A stretch of 64,000 bases of DNA from Hydrogenophilales bacterium 16-64-46 (GTDB taxonomy: Bacteria; Pseudomonadota; Gammaproteobacteria; Burkholderiales; Thiobacillaceae). This document shows positions 25,722 through 38,485 of this stretch, in pieces. The notes below the pieces were generated by a model. It made no database searches and was not told where the DNA came from. It saw only the letters and a program-made list of their open reading frames with translations. The first letter of the stretch is position 1. The number at the start of each line of letters is the position of its first letter. The position numbers were made by a program, and so were the translations under genes. The stretch is taken from assembly GCA_002281775.1 (NCBI GenBank), contig NCGY01000009.1, positions 62,001-126,000 of the forward strand. The letters are read 5' to 3'.

Positions 25722-26330
25722 ATGCGCACTGCGGGTTTTCTGCTGCTGATGTTTCTTGCCGGTGCCGCGCACGCGGGCGGTGTGGATCGGCTCAAGGCAT
25801 TCATGTCGGGTGCGCGCACGGCCGAGGCCGCATTCGTCCAGACCGTGGTCGACCGAAACGGGCGTGTGGGCCTGCAGGCCCGCGGCACGATGGCATTTGC
25901 CCGGCCGGGCAAATTCCGCTGGGATTACCTCGCGCCCTACGAGCAGGTCATTGTCGGCGACGGCACGAAGCTGTGGCTGTACGACACGGATCTTGACCAG
26001 GTGAGCGTGAAGCCGCTGGGCGATGCGGTGGCCGGCACGCCCGCCGCGCTGCTGGCGGGCGACAACGCCATCGAGAAGTACTTTGTTTTGAAGGATGCAG
26101 GACAGTCCGGCGGTGTGGAATGGCTGGACGCGACCCCGCGCAGCAGTGATACCACTTTCGAGCGCATCCGCATGGGGTTTCGCGGCGACGTACTTGTACG
26201 GATGGAGCTGCTGGATCATTTCGGACAGCGGACGACGCTGGAGTTCTCCGGCTTTGTGCGCAACCCCGTGCTCGCGCCGGGCCGCTTCCGTTTCACCCCG
26301 CCCAAGGGCGCGGATGTGATCGGCGGCTAG
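25722..26330 (+). CDS. lolA: Outer-membrane lipoprotein carrier protein
   Basis: Periplasmic chaperone that ferries lipoproteins from LolCDE to LolB; 202 aa. The start at 25722 gives a clean Sec signal ([18 protein letters not shown]). The mature part has the LolA pattern: [33 protein letters not shown] and [12 protein letters not shown] longer frame from 25611 is discarded because it would bury the signal peptide. rarA follows, the usual lolA-rarA order. Confidence 0.92.
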   Translation: MRTAGFLLLMFLAGAAHAGGVDRLKAFMSGARTAEAAFVQTVVDRNGRVGLQARGTMAFARPGKFRWDYLAPYEQVIVGDGTKLWLYDTDLDQVSVKPLGDAVAGTPAALLAGDNAIEKYFVLKDAGQSGGVEWLDATPRSSDTTFERIRMGFRGDVLVRMELLDHFGQRTTLEFSGFVRNPVLAPGRFRFTPPKGADVIGG

Positions 26331-26382
26331 CCGGTCGGTCCGGCGTGCCCGCCCTGTCCTGGCCGATGGGATAATCGCGCCC

Positions 26383-27714
26383 ATGTGTCCTGCCGACCTT
26401 TTTTCTGACGACGCGTCGCCCGCCGGGCCGCCGGGCACGGCCCCGCTGGCCGAGCGGTTGCGGCCGCGCAGCCTCGTCGAGGTGGTGGGACAAACGCATC
26501 TGCTGGGGGCCGGCAGGCCGCTGCGTCTGGCCTTCGAATCCGGCAAGCTGCATTCGATGATCCTGTGGGGACCGCCCGGCGTCGGCAAGACCACGCTTGC
26601 ACGCCTGACCGCGCAGGCTTTTGCGGCAGATTTCATCGCGCTGTCGGCGGTGCTGGCCGGGGTGAAGGACATCCGCGAAGCCGTCGAGCGTGCGCGCATG
26701 AATCAGTCACGCGGCCGCGCGACCATCGTCTTCGTCGACGAAGTCCATCGCTTCAACAAGGCGCAGCAGGACGCTTTCCTGCCGCACGTCGAATCTGGCC
26801 TGTTCACCTTCATTGGCGCCACCACCGAGAATCCTTCGTTCGAGGTGGTCGGCGCGCTGCTGTCGCGCACCCAGGTCTATGTGCTGAAGCCGCTCAGCCA
26901 GGGCGAACTCGCCGGCCTGCTGCAGCGTGCGCGCAGCGAATTGCCGGATCTCCATCTGGACGAGGGGGTGGATCGGCTGCTCGCGGCCTGTGCCGATGGC
27001 GATGCCCGCAAGCTGCTCAACCTGCTCGAACAGATCGCCACCGCCGCGCAGGCGGCCGGGGTGTGGCAAGTCGACGCCGGATTCGTGGAAAGCGTGCTGG
27101 CGCAATCGCTGCGCCGCTTCGACAAGGGGGGCGATGCCTTCTACGATCAGATATCCGCACTGCATAAAAGCGTGCGCGGGTCCAGTCCGGACGCCGCGCT
27201 CTACTGGCTGGTGCGCATGTTCGACGGCGGGGCCGACCCGCGTTATCTGGGTCGCCGGCTGGTGAGGATGGCCAGCGAGGATATTGGCCTGGCCGACCCG
27301 CGCGCCCTGCGTCTGGCGCTGGACGCGGTCGAAACCTACGAGCGCCTGGGCAGTCCGGAAGGCGAGCTTGCGCTTGCCGAGGCCTGCCTCTATCTTGCCT
27401 GCGCGCCGAAGAGCAACGCGGTCTACGCGGCCTATAACGCGGCGCGCGCCTTTGTGCGTGACCATCCTTCCAGCGACGTGCCCCTGCACCTGCGCAACGC
27501 GCCCACGCACCTGATGCAGGAACTGGGACATGGCCGCGCGTATCGCTACGCGCACGATGAGCCGGAAGCCTACGCTGCCGGAGAGCGATATTTTCCGGAT
27601 GATCTCGCGGCGCAGTCGTTCTACGTGCCCACCACACGGGGGCTGGAAAGCCGGATCGCAGAACGCCTGGACCATCTCCGGCAACTGGACCGGCAGGCCG
27701 GCAAGCCGGACTGA
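26383..27714 (+). CDS. rarA: Replication-associated recombination protein A (RarA/MgsA)
   Basis: AAA+ clamp-loader-like ATPase acting at stalled replication forks; 443 aa. Walker A is [15 protein letters not shown], Walker B is [20 protein letters not shown], and sensor 1 is [11 protein letters not shown]. The MgsA C-terminal tetramerisation region is present ([20 protein letters not shown], then [10 protein letters not shown]). N-terminal PLAERLRP marks the family. Confidence 0.95.
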   Translation: MCPADLFSDDASPAGPPGTAPLAERLRPRSLVEVVGQTHLLGAGRPLRLAFESGKLHSMILWGPPGVGKTTLARLTAQAFAADFIALSAVLAGVKDIREAVERARMNQSRGRATIVFVDEVHRFNKAQQDAFLPHVESGLFTFIGATTENPSFEVVGALLSRTQVYVLKPLSQGELAGLLQRARSELPDLHLDEGVDRLLAACADGDARKLLNLLEQIATAAQAAGVWQVDAGFVESVLAQSLRRFDKGGDAFYDQISALHKSVRGSSPDAALYWLVRMFDGGADPRYLGRRLVRMASEDIGLADPRALRLALDAVETYERLGSPEGELALAEACLYLACAPKSNAVYAAYNAARAFVRDHPSSDVPLHLRNAPTHLMQELGHGRAYRYAHDEPEAYAAGERYFPDDLAAQSFYVPTTRGLESRIAERLDHLRQLDRQAGKPD

Positions 27715-27727
27715 AGCGCAGGACCGC

Positions 27728-28084
27728 TCAGGGTTCCTCCCGGGCGGGGTGCTGCAACAGCTGCGCGACCGTCTGCCGCAGCGTGTCTGCGTGCAGGGCG
27801 CACTGCACCTCGGCATGAAACGCGCCATCCCGATACAAATGGAGCGCGGGCAGGTGGAAGATGCCGTAATAGCGCGCCAGGCCTGTGGCCACGCTGACGT
27901 CGACCACATACAGGCTGTCGGCGATGCCGGCGAGCGCGCCGGGCAGCAGGCGCTTCCAGGCGCGGCAGGCGGCGCAGTGCGGCGCGGTGAAAAGCACCAG
28001 TGACACGCCGTGGGTGGCGGCCAGCCGGGCATGAAAGTCGCCGTCGCCCAGGCAGATGAAGGCGGACAGGCCGGCCTCCGCCAT
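27728..28084 (-). CDS. Thioredoxin-fold protein with CAAC motif
   Basis: A 118-aa thioredoxin-like protein. The active-site-like motif sits in LFTAPHCAACRAWKRLLP, and the cis-Pro region is GIFHLPALHLYRDG. CAAC replaces the CGPC of ordinary thioredoxin, so the redox role may be specialised. There is no signal peptide. The ATG at 28084 is chosen because the extended frame upstream is divergent. The gene is convergent with rarA, 13 bp apart. Confidence 0.82.
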   Translation of the reverse strand: MAEAGLSAFICLGDGDFHARLAATHGVSLVLFTAPHCAACRAWKRLLPGALAGIADSLYVVDVSVATGLARYYGIFHLPALHLYRDGAFHAEVQCALHADTLRQTVAQLLQHPAREEP

Positions 28085-28124
28085 GCTGCTAGAATCGCGC
28101 CTTCCCTCCTGCCGGTCGCCTTCC

Positions 28125-29126
28125 ATGCTGTTTCTTGAACTCCTGGGTTATCTGCTGCTCATCCTCGTGGCGGCGGAAATCTTTGTCAATGCGCTGGAAC
28201 ATCTGGGCGAAAAACTGAAAATCTCCGAAGGCGTGACGGGCTCGCTGTTCGCCGCCGTGGGCACGGCGATGCCGGAGACGCTGGTGCCGCTGCTGGCGAT
28301 TTTCGGTGGCACGGCCAACATGGAAACCAACCACGAGATAGGCGTGGGCGCGATCCTGGGGGCCCCGCTGATGCTGTCGACACTATCGCTTTTCCTGATG
28401 AGCGTGGCGGTGCTCAAGCGCCGCGGCATCCAGGGCCACCTCAGCCCCGAGCGCAGCGGCCTCAAGCGCGACCTCGATTTCTTCCTGATGGCCTTCCTGC
28501 TGGCCTTTGTGGCGATGTTCGTGCCGCACGACGACGGACTCATTCGCGGGGCGATGGCCTTCGTCATGGTGTTGATCTATTTCGTCTACGTGATGCTCAC
28601 CCTGCGCGCGTCGAGCAAGCTGGTCGAGGACGGCCACGGCACCGAGGCGGGCTCACCCATGCTGCTCACCCGCCTGGGGTTGCCGCAGAACCTGCTCTTC
28701 ATCGTGGTGCAGCTCGCTCTGGGGCTGGCGCTGCTGGTCGTGGGTGCCAAGGGCTTCATCCATGGGGTGGAGCTGGCCGCGCCCATCATCGGCATCTCGG
28801 CCCTGCTGCTGTCGCTGTTGATCATCCCGGTGGCCACCGAGCTGCCGGAGAAGGTGAACTCCATCCTGTGGATCCGCAAGCGCAAGGACACGCTGGCCTT
28901 CGGCAACATCACCGGCGCGATGGTGTTCCAGGGCACGCTGCTGCCCGCCATCGGCATCTCGCTCACGCCCTGGACGGCACAGAAGGAGGTGCTGCTGGGC
29001 GTGGGCATCACCCTGGTCGCGGCCTTCTGGCTGCGCTGGGCCGCGCTGAACGGCGGGCTGCGGGTGTGGCACCTGTTCGTGAACGGCGCGCTGTACGTGA
29101 CCTATCTGGCGGCGGTGCTGCTCTGA
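28125..29126 (+). CDS. Sodium/calcium exchanger family membrane protein
   Basis: Integral membrane protein of 333 aa with ten or eleven spans in two halves, as in the Na_Ca_ex family. The alpha-repeat motifs are visible: GSLFAAVGTAMPETLVPLLA in the first half and SLLIIPVATELPEKVNSILW in the second, each with the catalytic-type acidic residue. The ATG at 28125 is chosen over an upstream one inside the divergent thioredoxin-like gene. Cation specificity cannot be read. Confidence 0.88.
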   Translation: MLFLELLGYLLLILVAAEIFVNALEHLGEKLKISEGVTGSLFAAVGTAMPETLVPLLAIFGGTANMETNHEIGVGAILGAPLMLSTLSLFLMSVAVLKRRGIQGHLSPERSGLKRDLDFFLMAFLLAFVAMFVPHDDGLIRGAMAFVMVLIYFVYVMLTLRASSKLVEDGHGTEAGSPMLLTRLGLPQNLLFIVVQLALGLALLVVGAKGFIHGVELAAPIIGISALLLSLLIIPVATELPEKVNSILWIRKRKDTLAFGNITGAMVFQGTLLPAIGISLTPWTAQKEVLLGVGITLVAAFWLRWAALNGGLRVWHLFVNGALYVTYLAAVLL

Positions 29127-29142
29127 CGCGCGGACGCCGGGC

Positions 29143-29170
29143 AAAAACGGCGGGCAAGCCCGCCGTTTTT
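29143..29170. terminator. Bidirectional intrinsic terminator
   Basis: A 13-bp perfect stem aaaaacggcgggc/gcccgccgttttt has a two-base loop, with A-run and T-run on either side. It lies between two convergent genes (exchanger and PEP-CTERM protease) and can serve both. Confidence 0.9.
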
Positions 29171-29189
29171 CATGCGTCGCGGTTTGCGC

Positions 29190-30092
29190 TCAGGCCATGC
29201 GCCGTCGCGCGGCCAAGCCGACCAGCCCCAGCCCCGCTAGCAGCATGGCCCAGGTGTCGGCTTCAGGTACGGGCGTCACCTGCCAGCCGATATCCTGCAG
29301 GGCGGCGTAATCCAGATCGGTGAAATCCTTGCGCACCCCGTTCGCGATGTCCGGGTCCATGGCGGCCTCATGCAGGCTGCCATCCACCATGCCCTGCGTG
29401 CCCCGGGCCCAGTGGCTCTCGTCGGACAGGAGCGGCACCGGACTGCCGTGAACCGCCATGGCGTTTGTGCCGGTGAAGGTGCTGCTGGCCAGACGGTCGA
29501 ACGACGCAGAGGTGCCGAAGCCCAGCACGTGGGCCAGTTCGTGCACGGCCACCGAGTAGAAGTCGAATTCGCCGGCATTGAGTCCGCTGGTGTCGGTGCC
29601 GAAATACCAGTCGGTTTCGCTGTCGAAGCTGATGCTCCCGCCCCAGGGGGCGACATCGCTGGCGTCGCCGCCGGTCACGTCGCCCTGGCCGCGTTGCTGC
29701 GCATCGCTGCAGAAGCTGCCGAAGCCGCTGCAGTTGAAACCGCCCGGGCCGCCCAGACCCAGGCTGCCGCCGAGATCGGCCGCGCTGACGTAGACAATGA
29801 GGGTGTCGGCAGCGATGTCCTGAGTGGACAGCGTGATGTCCGCGCCGAAGGGATCAGCGGGGTTGAAGAAAATCGTGTCGAAGCTGTTGCTGCCGGACGA
29901 GGCGATGGCGGTGAGGCTGTCGGCAAAGCGCGTCTCGAACACGGCGGCGGCGGCGTTCAGCGCTGCGACGCTGTCCGGGGAGGCAAAGAAACCGGTGCTG
30001 TCGTAATCGAAATTGAACGCGATGTCGATGTTTGCGAAAGCCGGCTGGGCAAGGGCCAGCAAGGCCAGACTGAGCAGAGGTGTGCGATGCAT
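29190..30092 (-). CDS. PEP-CTERM-anchored metalloprotease
   Basis: Exported protein, 300 aa. A signal peptide MHRTPLLSLALLALAQPAFA starts it. The zinc-protease motif HELAHVLGFG is at about residue 183, and a C-terminal PEP-CTERM sorting tail runs VPEADTWAMLLAGLGLVG then ARRR. The two ends imply Sec export, then exosortase processing and release or anchoring. The middle (GGFNCSGFGSFCSD) has a possible disulfide. It resembles the NF038122-type PEP-CTERM metalloproteases. No exosortase is in the window. Confidence 0.87.
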   Translation of the reverse strand: MHRTPLLSLALLALAQPAFANIDIAFNFDYDSTGFFASPDSVAALNAAAAVFETRFADSLTAIASSGSNSFDTIFFNPADPFGADITLSTQDIAADTLIVYVSAADLGGSLGLGGPGGFNCSGFGSFCSDAQQRGQGDVTGGDASDVAPWGGSISFDSETDWYFGTDTSGLNAGEFDFYSVAVHELAHVLGFGTSASFDRLASSTFTGTNAMAVHGSPVPLLSDESHWARGTQGMVDGSLHEAAMDPDIANGVRKDFTDLDYAALQDIGWQVTPVPEADTWAMLLAGLGLVGLAARRRMA

Positions 30093-30159
30093 GGTCGAAT
30101 TCCGGATAGGGGTTGAAAGACAGGCTCCGCAATCTTGGTGTATCTGCCACAGGCACTAT

Positions 30160-31371
30160 TCAGGTTTTTGATTGCAATTCTGCGTTGCGCCGGTATGGCC
30201 CGTCCATCTCGTCCATGTAGTGCGCGACGGCCTCGGTTTCGCGTTCCAGGAAACGGTCGATTGCGCTGCTGAATTCCGCGTTCTCCAGCCAGTGCCAGGA
30301 ATGCGTGGCGGTCGGTACGAGTCCGCGTGCGAGCTTGTGTTCGCCCTGCGCGCCGCCTTCGAAGACTTGCAATCCTTTGGCGATGGCGTACTCGATGCCC
30401 TGCTGGTAGCAGGTTTCGAAATGCAGCCCGGGCAGGTATTCCAGCGTGCCCCAGTGGCGACCGTAGAGGCGTTCGCCGTCCTTCAGGCAGAACGAGCAGG
30501 CGACCGGTTCACCGTCACGGTCGGCGATGATGAGCACCAGCTGGTCGGGCATCGTCTCGCGCAGCGCGGCGAAGAATGCGGGATTGAGGTGCGGCTCGCT
30601 GCGGTGGCGGGCGTAGGTGTCGGCGTAGCAGCGCAGGAAGTGATCCCAGTCGGCGTCGGTGCTGTCGCGCCCTTCGACCCAGCGGAAGCTGACGCCGAGA
30701 GTCGCGAGTTTCTTGCGTTCCTGGCGAATTTTCTTGCGCTTGTCGTGGGTGAGCGCGGCGAGGAAATCGTCGAAGCTGGCGTAGCCCGCGTTGTGCCAGT
30801 GGAACTGGAAGCCTCTGCGGTGCAGGAGCGGCGTTGCCGCCAGCACGGCCTGATCCGGCGCGGTTGGGAACAGGATGTGGAAGGACGAGCAGCCGGTATC
30901 GTGTGTGAGTTTCTGCGCCGCCTGGATCAGCGTCGCGCGGTCGGCGTCGCGGGTGGCCAGGAGACGCGGGCCGGGCACGGGCGAGAAGGGCGCGCAGCAG
31001 ACGAGTTTGGGGTAATAGTTGAGCCCGTGGCGGCGGTAGGCGTCGGCCCAGGCCCAGTCGAACACGAATTCGCCCCAGGAATGGTGCTTGACGTAAAGCG
31101 GCATGGCGGCGGCGAGCCGGCCGTCGCGGAACAGCGCGAGGTGCACCGGCTCCCAGCCGATGTGTGCGCCGACGCAGCCGGTGGCTTCCAGCGCGGCGAG
31201 AAAGGCGTGGCGGATGACGGGCGATTCGCCCGCCAGCGCGTCCCACGCGCCCGCGTCGAGATCGGCGATGCGGGTGACGACGCGAACGACGCCCGCATCG
31301 CCCGTTTGTGCGGCGTCCGGCCGATTTGCGCCGGCGGCTTCCGCAGGGGTGGGCTTTGCTTCAGAATGCAC
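30160..31371 (-). CDS. DUF482/FemAB-like GNAT acyltransferase
   Basis: A 403-aa member of the peptidogalycan-biosynthesis-like DUF482 family with tandem acyltransferase folds. Family blocks include PLYVKHHSWGEFVFDWAWAD, HDKRKKIRQERKK, YARHRSEPHLN, LYGRHWGTLE and FEGGAQGEHKLARGL. The substrate is unknown. The start is a GTG at 31371. A shorter GTG start near the VRVVTRIADLDA block would also keep the domain. It is divergent from sucC with 30 bp between the starts. Confidence 0.85.
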   Translation of the reverse strand: MHSEAKPTPAEAAGANRPDAAQTGDAGVVRVVTRIADLDAGAWDALAGESPVIRHAFLAALEATGCVGAHIGWEPVHLALFRDGRLAAAMPLYVKHHSWGEFVFDWAWADAYRRHGLNYYPKLVCCAPFSPVPGPRLLATRDADRATLIQAAQKLTHDTGCSSFHILFPTAPDQAVLAATPLLHRRGFQFHWHNAGYASFDDFLAALTHDKRKKIRQERKKLATLGVSFRWVEGRDSTDADWDHFLRCYADTYARHRSEPHLNPAFFAALRETMPDQLVLIIADRDGEPVACSFCLKDGERLYGRHWGTLEYLPGLHFETCYQQGIEYAIAKGLQVFEGGAQGEHKLARGLVPTATHSWHWLENAEFSSAIDRFLERETEAVAHYMDEMDGPYRRNAELQSKT

Positions 31372-31401
31372 GTTTCAGCGAGCTTTCATCCATATCTAAC
31401 A

Positions 31402-32562
31402 ATGAATCTGCACGAATATCAGGCCAAGCAGATCCTGCGCGCGGCTAACCTTAACACGCCGCGCGGGATCGCCGCCCACAGTCCCGACGAGGCCATGGAG
31501 GCGGCGCGCACGCTGGGCGGCGTCGCCTGGGTGGTGAAGGCGCAGATCCACGCCGGCGGGCGCGGCAAGGCAGGCGGCGTCAAGCTCGTGAAGTCCCTCG
31601 ACGCGGTGCGCGACACCGCGTCGGCCTTGCTGGGAAAGAATCTCGTCACGATCCAGAATCCCCCCGACGGCCAGCCGGTGAACCAGGTGCTGGTCGAGGA
31701 AACTTTGAGCATCGCGCGCGAGCTGTATCTCTCACTGCTGGTCGACCGCGAAACCGAGCGCATCGCCATCGTTGCCTCCGCCGCTGGCGGCATGGAGATC
31801 GAGGAGGTTGCGCACACCACGCCGGAGAAAGTGCTCAAGGAATGGTGCGACCCGCTCTTTGGTGTGCAGGATTTCCAGTGCCGCGCGCTGGCCTTTGCAC
31901 TCGAACTCACCGGCGACGCCTACAAGGATTTCTGCACGCTCCTGCCGGCGCTGTATCGCGTGTTCATCGCCAATGATCTTGCCCTGCTCGAAATCAACCC
32001 GCTCGTCGTCACGGCGGACAACCGCGTGCTGCCGCTCGACTGCAAGATGAGCATCGACGACAACGCACTGTATCGCCGCCGTGCCCTGGCCGAGATGATG
32101 GACATGCGCCAGATCGACGCCAAGGAAGCCGCCGCGCACGCGGCCAACGTCAACTACGTCGCGCTTGCCGGCAACATCGGCTGCATGGTCAACGGCGCGG
32201 GCCTGGCGATGGCGACCATGGACCTGATCCAGCTTTCGGGCGGCATGCCCGCCAATTTTCTTGACGTTGGCGGCGGTGCCACGCCGGAAACCGTCGCGCA
32301 GGGCTTCAAGATCATCCTGCTCGACGCCAACGTGAAAGCCGTGCTCATCAACATCTTCGGCGGCATCGTGCGCTGCGACGTCATCGCCCAGGGCATCATC
32401 CAGGCGGTGAAGGAGGTGGGGGTGCAGGTGCCGGTCGTCGTGCGCCTCGAAGGCACCAACGCCGACGAAGGCCGCGCGCTGCTGGCGCAGTCGGGGCTGG
32501 CGATTCTCGCCGCAGACAGTCTGACGCATGCGGCGGAGCTGGCGGTGGAGCAAGCACAATGA
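31402..32562 (+). CDS. sucC: Succinyl-CoA synthetase beta subunit
   Basis: Forms succinate and a nucleoside triphosphate from succinyl-CoA in the TCA cycle; 386 aa. The ATP-grasp N-terminus starts [20 protein letters not shown] and includes [18 protein letters not shown]. The CoA-ligase domain holds [17 protein letters not shown] and [13 protein letters not shown]. It overlaps sucD by four bases (ATGA). Confidence 0.96.
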   Translation: MNLHEYQAKQILRAANLNTPRGIAAHSPDEAMEAARTLGGVAWVVKAQIHAGGRGKAGGVKLVKSLDAVRDTASALLGKNLVTIQNPPDGQPVNQVLVEETLSIARELYLSLLVDRETERIAIVASAAGGMEIEEVAHTTPEKVLKEWCDPLFGVQDFQCRALAFALELTGDAYKDFCTLLPALYRVFIANDLALLEINPLVVTADNRVLPLDCKMSIDDNALYRRRALAEMMDMRQIDAKEAAAHAANVNYVALAGNIGCMVNGAGLAMATMDLIQLSGGMPANFLDVGGGATPETVAQGFKIILLDANVKAVLINIFGGIVRCDVIAQGIIQAVKEVGVQVPVVVRLEGTNADEGRALLAQSGLAILAADSLTHAAELAVEQAQ

Positions 32563-33434
32563 GCATCCTCATCAATCAAAGCACCCGTGTCATCTGCCAG
32601 GGCTTCACCGGCAAGCAGGGCACGTTCCATTCCGAACAGGCCATTGCCTACGGTACGCGCATGGTCGGCGGCGTGACGCCCGGCAAGGGCGGGCAGACGC
32701 ACCTCGACCTGCCGGTGTTCAACACCGTGCGCGACGCCGTGCGCACCACCGGCGCGCAGGCCACCATGATCTACGTGCCGGCTGCCTTCGCCGCCGACTC
32801 CATCCTCGAAGCGGCGGATGCCGGCATCGAGGTCATCGTCTGCATCACCGAGGGCATTCCGGTATTGGACATGCTCAACGTCAAGGCTGCGCTCCGTGCC
32901 AACGGGGCGAAGCTCATCGGCCCCAACTGCCCCGGCATCATCACCTCCGGCGAATGCAAGATCGGCATCATGCCCGGCCGCATCCATCAGAAAGGCCGGA
33001 TCGGCATCGTCTCGCGCTCCGGCACGCTCACCTACGAAGCTGTGCACCAGACCACGCAGCTCGGCCTCGGCCAGTCCACGTGCGTGGGCATCGGCGGCGA
33101 CCCGATCAAGGGCCTGGACTTCACCGACTGCCTGGACATGTTCGAAGCCGACCCGCAGACCGAAGCTGTCATCATGGTCGGCGAGATCGGCGGTACGCGC
33201 GAAGAAGAGGCGGCCGAATTCATCCGCTCAAACATGAAGAAGCCCGTCGCCGCCTACATCGCCGGTCGCACAGCCCCGAAAGGCAAGCGCATGGGCCACG
33301 CGGGTGCCATCATCGCCGGCAGCAGCGGCACCGCAGACGCCAAGATCCGCGCGCTGGAGGCCGCAGGTGTGGTGGTGGCGCAGAGCCCGGCGCAGCTGGG
33401 CGAGGCGGTGCAGCTGGCGATGGGGGCGCGTTAG
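32559..33434 (+). CDS. sucD: Succinyl-CoA synthetase alpha subunit
   Basis: Partner of SucC, 291 aa. CoA-binding Rossmann fold with [19 protein letters not shown]. The transiently phosphorylated active-site His lies in [18 protein letters not shown]. Other conserved blocks are [20 protein letters not shown] and [11 protein letters not shown]. It is translationally coupled to sucC. Confidence 0.96.
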   Translation: MSILINQSTRVICQGFTGKQGTFHSEQAIAYGTRMVGGVTPGKGGQTHLDLPVFNTVRDAVRTTGAQATMIYVPAAFAADSILEAADAGIEVIVCITEGIPVLDMLNVKAALRANGAKLIGPNCPGIITSGECKIGIMPGRIHQKGRIGIVSRSGTLTYEAVHQTTQLGLGQSTCVGIGGDPIKGLDFTDCLDMFEADPQTEAVIMVGEIGGTREEEAAEFIRSNMKKPVAAYIAGRTAPKGKRMGHAGAIIAGSSGTADAKIRALEAAGVVVAQSPAQLGEAVQLAMGAR

Positions 33435-33536
33435 CAGGGCGATTGCACCTGCCTGCGGAGGTTCTGGTACGTGGATAAAATTGATCTCGAACTGTGGCAA
33501 GCTAGGAAATAACCCGTATCTCAACAGGAGCCGTTC

Positions 33537-33879
33537 ATGAGCCTGCCACTTGAAGTCTTGCAAGCCGAAGTGTTGGGTTTGCCCACCGCAGACCGCGCCA
33601 AGTTGCTCGATAGCCTGATTGGCAGCCTGGATGCAGATGCCGAAATCGAAGCAGCCTGGGATGCGCTGGCGGCCCGCTTCATCGCCGAGTTTGATCGGTT
33701 GATGGGGATTGTGCGCAAGCAGCCAAACATTGGCGCCCCCCCGCAAGAATGGCAAGCATGGTATGGCCACGCGGAGTTTTCCCTACACGGTGATCTATCG
33801 CCCTGAGAGCGATGACATCCGGGTGTTGCTCGTGAAACACGACAGAAAACGCCCGGGGTATGGCAGCAAACGCATCTGA
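33537..33879 (+). pseudogene. Fused, frameshifted RelB-type antitoxin/ParE-RelE toxin remnant
   Basis: The first 45 codons are an addiction-module antitoxin of the TIGR02574 type (LEVLQAEVLGLPTADRAKLL). They run straight into toxin-like sequence (FIAEFDRLMGIVRKQPNIGAP), with no antitoxin end or toxin start. After a run of seven C at about 33736 the toxin frame shifts. In that second frame it continues RSFPYTVIYRPESDDIRVLL to YGSKRI and a stop at 33879. So an internal deletion and a one-base frameshift have destroyed the module. The ribosome site caggag is retained. Confidence 0.75.
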
Positions 33880-33889
33880 ATCCCACCAT

Positions 33890-35838
<1,949 letters not shown>

Positions 35839-35843
35839 GGCGC

Positions 35844-36143
35844 TCAGTCGCATCCCCCGTCACACTCCCGCTTGGGGCAGCCTTTCGGCCGTTGCGCCGG
35901 CTTGAGGGGACAGCGGTTGATCTCGTCGGCCCCGCGCTGGAAGTAGCAGGTAAGCGCGCTGGAGGCGATGCCCAGCATCCAGAACACGAAGAAGCCGACG
36001 GTGTAGGCGGCAACTCGGTGCTCGATCAGGGCTTCGCCGCGATACATGACCTCCAGCGGGTCGAACAGGCTGGTGAAGACGATGTCGGCGAGTCCGGCGA
36101 CGATAAAGGACGGCCACAGGATGTGGATCAGGCGCTGCATCAT
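35844..36143 (-). CDS. Small membrane protein with Cys-rich tail at the end of the cco cluster
   Basis: A 99-aa protein. It has two predicted spans (ILWPSFIVAGLADIVFTSLF and TVGFFVFWMLGIASSAL) followed by a cytoplasmic tail with clustered cysteines (CPLKPAQRPKGCPKRECDGG). It is the last minus-strand gene of the cbb3 group, 31 bp after the DUF3149 gene. The tail could bind a metal such as copper, which would suit oxidase assembly. That is inference. Confidence 0.7.
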   Translation of the reverse strand: MMQRLIHILWPSFIVAGLADIVFTSLFDPLEVMYRGEALIEHRVAAYTVGFFVFWMLGIASSALTCYFQRGADEINRCPLKPAQRPKGCPKRECDGGCD

Positions 36144-36174
36144 GGCGGGCTTCTCCGGTTTGGGAGGGTCGGGC

Positions 36175-36309
36175 TCATTCTTCCGGGTCGTTCATCTTGC
36201 GCTTCATCCATGCGGACAGGTAGAAGCCCATGCCGATGATGAACAAGATGGTGAAGAGGCTCAACAGGCCAATCCCGCTGGTGAAGAGCAAATCGAGTAC
36301 GACGTCCAT
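36175..36309 (-). CDS. DUF3149 small membrane protein
   Basis: A 44-aa protein, MDVVLDLLFTSGIGLLSLFT then a second hydrophobic stretch and the charged tail AWMKRKMNDPEE. Short DUF3149 proteins are regular members of betaproteobacterial cbb3 clusters. The ATG lies one base from the preceding stop, with agggaga as ribosome-binding site. The function is unknown. Confidence 0.82.
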   Translation of the reverse strand: MDVVLDLLFTSGIGLLSLFTILFIIGMGFYLSAWMKRKMNDPEE

Positions 36310-36310
36310 G

Positions 36311-36841
36311 TCAGTCTCCCTGTGAAGGTTGCGGGGTGGGCGATGCCGCCAGCGTGGCGGCGGGGTCGAACGGCGTGTGTAGCACGCCGGCCAGGCGCCA
36401 GCTGCCCCTGGGATCAACCAGCTGGACATGCCACTTGCCGGCAGGCATAAGCGGCTGCGGCACGCGGTATTGGCCGGCACCCGCGTGGTGCAGGATCAGC
36501 GTCTGGTCCATGCCCGGTCGGGTCGGATGGGCAAGCGTCAGTTTCAGCTGTTCGGGCCAGGCGGGCAAGTCGCCTGTCAGACTGAGTGACAGCGCACCGT
36601 CCGTCTCGCGCAGCGTGGCAAGCAGCTGCATGGCGCGCGCCGCCTCGTCGCGTGCCAGCGTCTGGTTGATGGCGAGTCCGGCCTTGTAGTAGTCGCCGAC
36701 GACGAGGCCATCGCTGTTCGTCGCCGCGATCCACACCGTGGCTAGCCCGGCGACGACGGCAGTGGCGGGCAGACTGGCGAGGAACCAGGGCCAGGGTTCG
36801 CGGTACCAGGGTTTGCGGGCGGCGGCGGTAAGCACGTTCAT
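36311..36841 (-). CDS. ccoH: FixH/CcoH family cbb3 oxidase assembly protein
   Basis: One N-terminal membrane anchor (WFLASLPATAVVAGLATVWIA) and a periplasmic domain with GLVVGDYYKAGLAINQTL, the FixH hallmark; 176 aa. The ATG at 36841 has gggag at a good distance. An ATG at 36856 overlaps the ccoG stop and is also possible. It is needed for stable cbb3 assembly in the family and lies directly downstream of ccoG. Confidence 0.88.
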   Translation of the reverse strand: MNVLTAAARKPWYREPWPWFLASLPATAVVAGLATVWIAATNSDGLVVGDYYKAGLAINQTLARDEAARAMQLLATLRETDGALSLSLTGDLPAWPEQLKLTLAHPTRPGMDQTLILHHAGAGQYRVPQPLMPAGKWHVQLVDPRGSWRLAGVLHTPFDPAATLAASPTPQPSQGD

Positions 36842-36855
36842 GGCGGGGACTCCCA

Positions 36856-38277
<1,422 letters not shown>

Positions 38278-38337
38278 GGTCAATGTGGTGTCGGGCTATG
38301 GGGACGGAGAAAAGGCTGTGCACTTGTGCAGCACTGT

Positions 38338-38357
38338 GGCGGGAAGGTATTCCCGCC
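38338..38357. repeat. Perfect hairpin in the ccoP-ccoG spacer
   Basis: The 8-bp arms GGCGGGAA and TTCCCGCC are separated by GGTA. The 208-bp spacer is otherwise GC-rich and without an ORF. With no T-run it is not a standard terminator. It may reduce ccoG transcription relative to ccoNOQP or protect the mRNA 3' end. Confidence 0.45.
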
Positions 38358-38485
38358 CTACGGCAAAGCCGCTGGCGCGCCTTGTCCCGTAGGTCGTCAG
38401 TGCGGGGATGTTGCCGCTTCAGCGGCTTTACAACCCCGGCCTCCCCTTTACGGGGGACACCTTGCCGACGCGCTTCATCGCGTCC

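Noticed and set aside
30172..31401. Upstream extension of sucC to 796 codons
   Set aside because: The extension is antisense to the DUF482 gene. The ATG at 31402 gives the exact family N-terminus.
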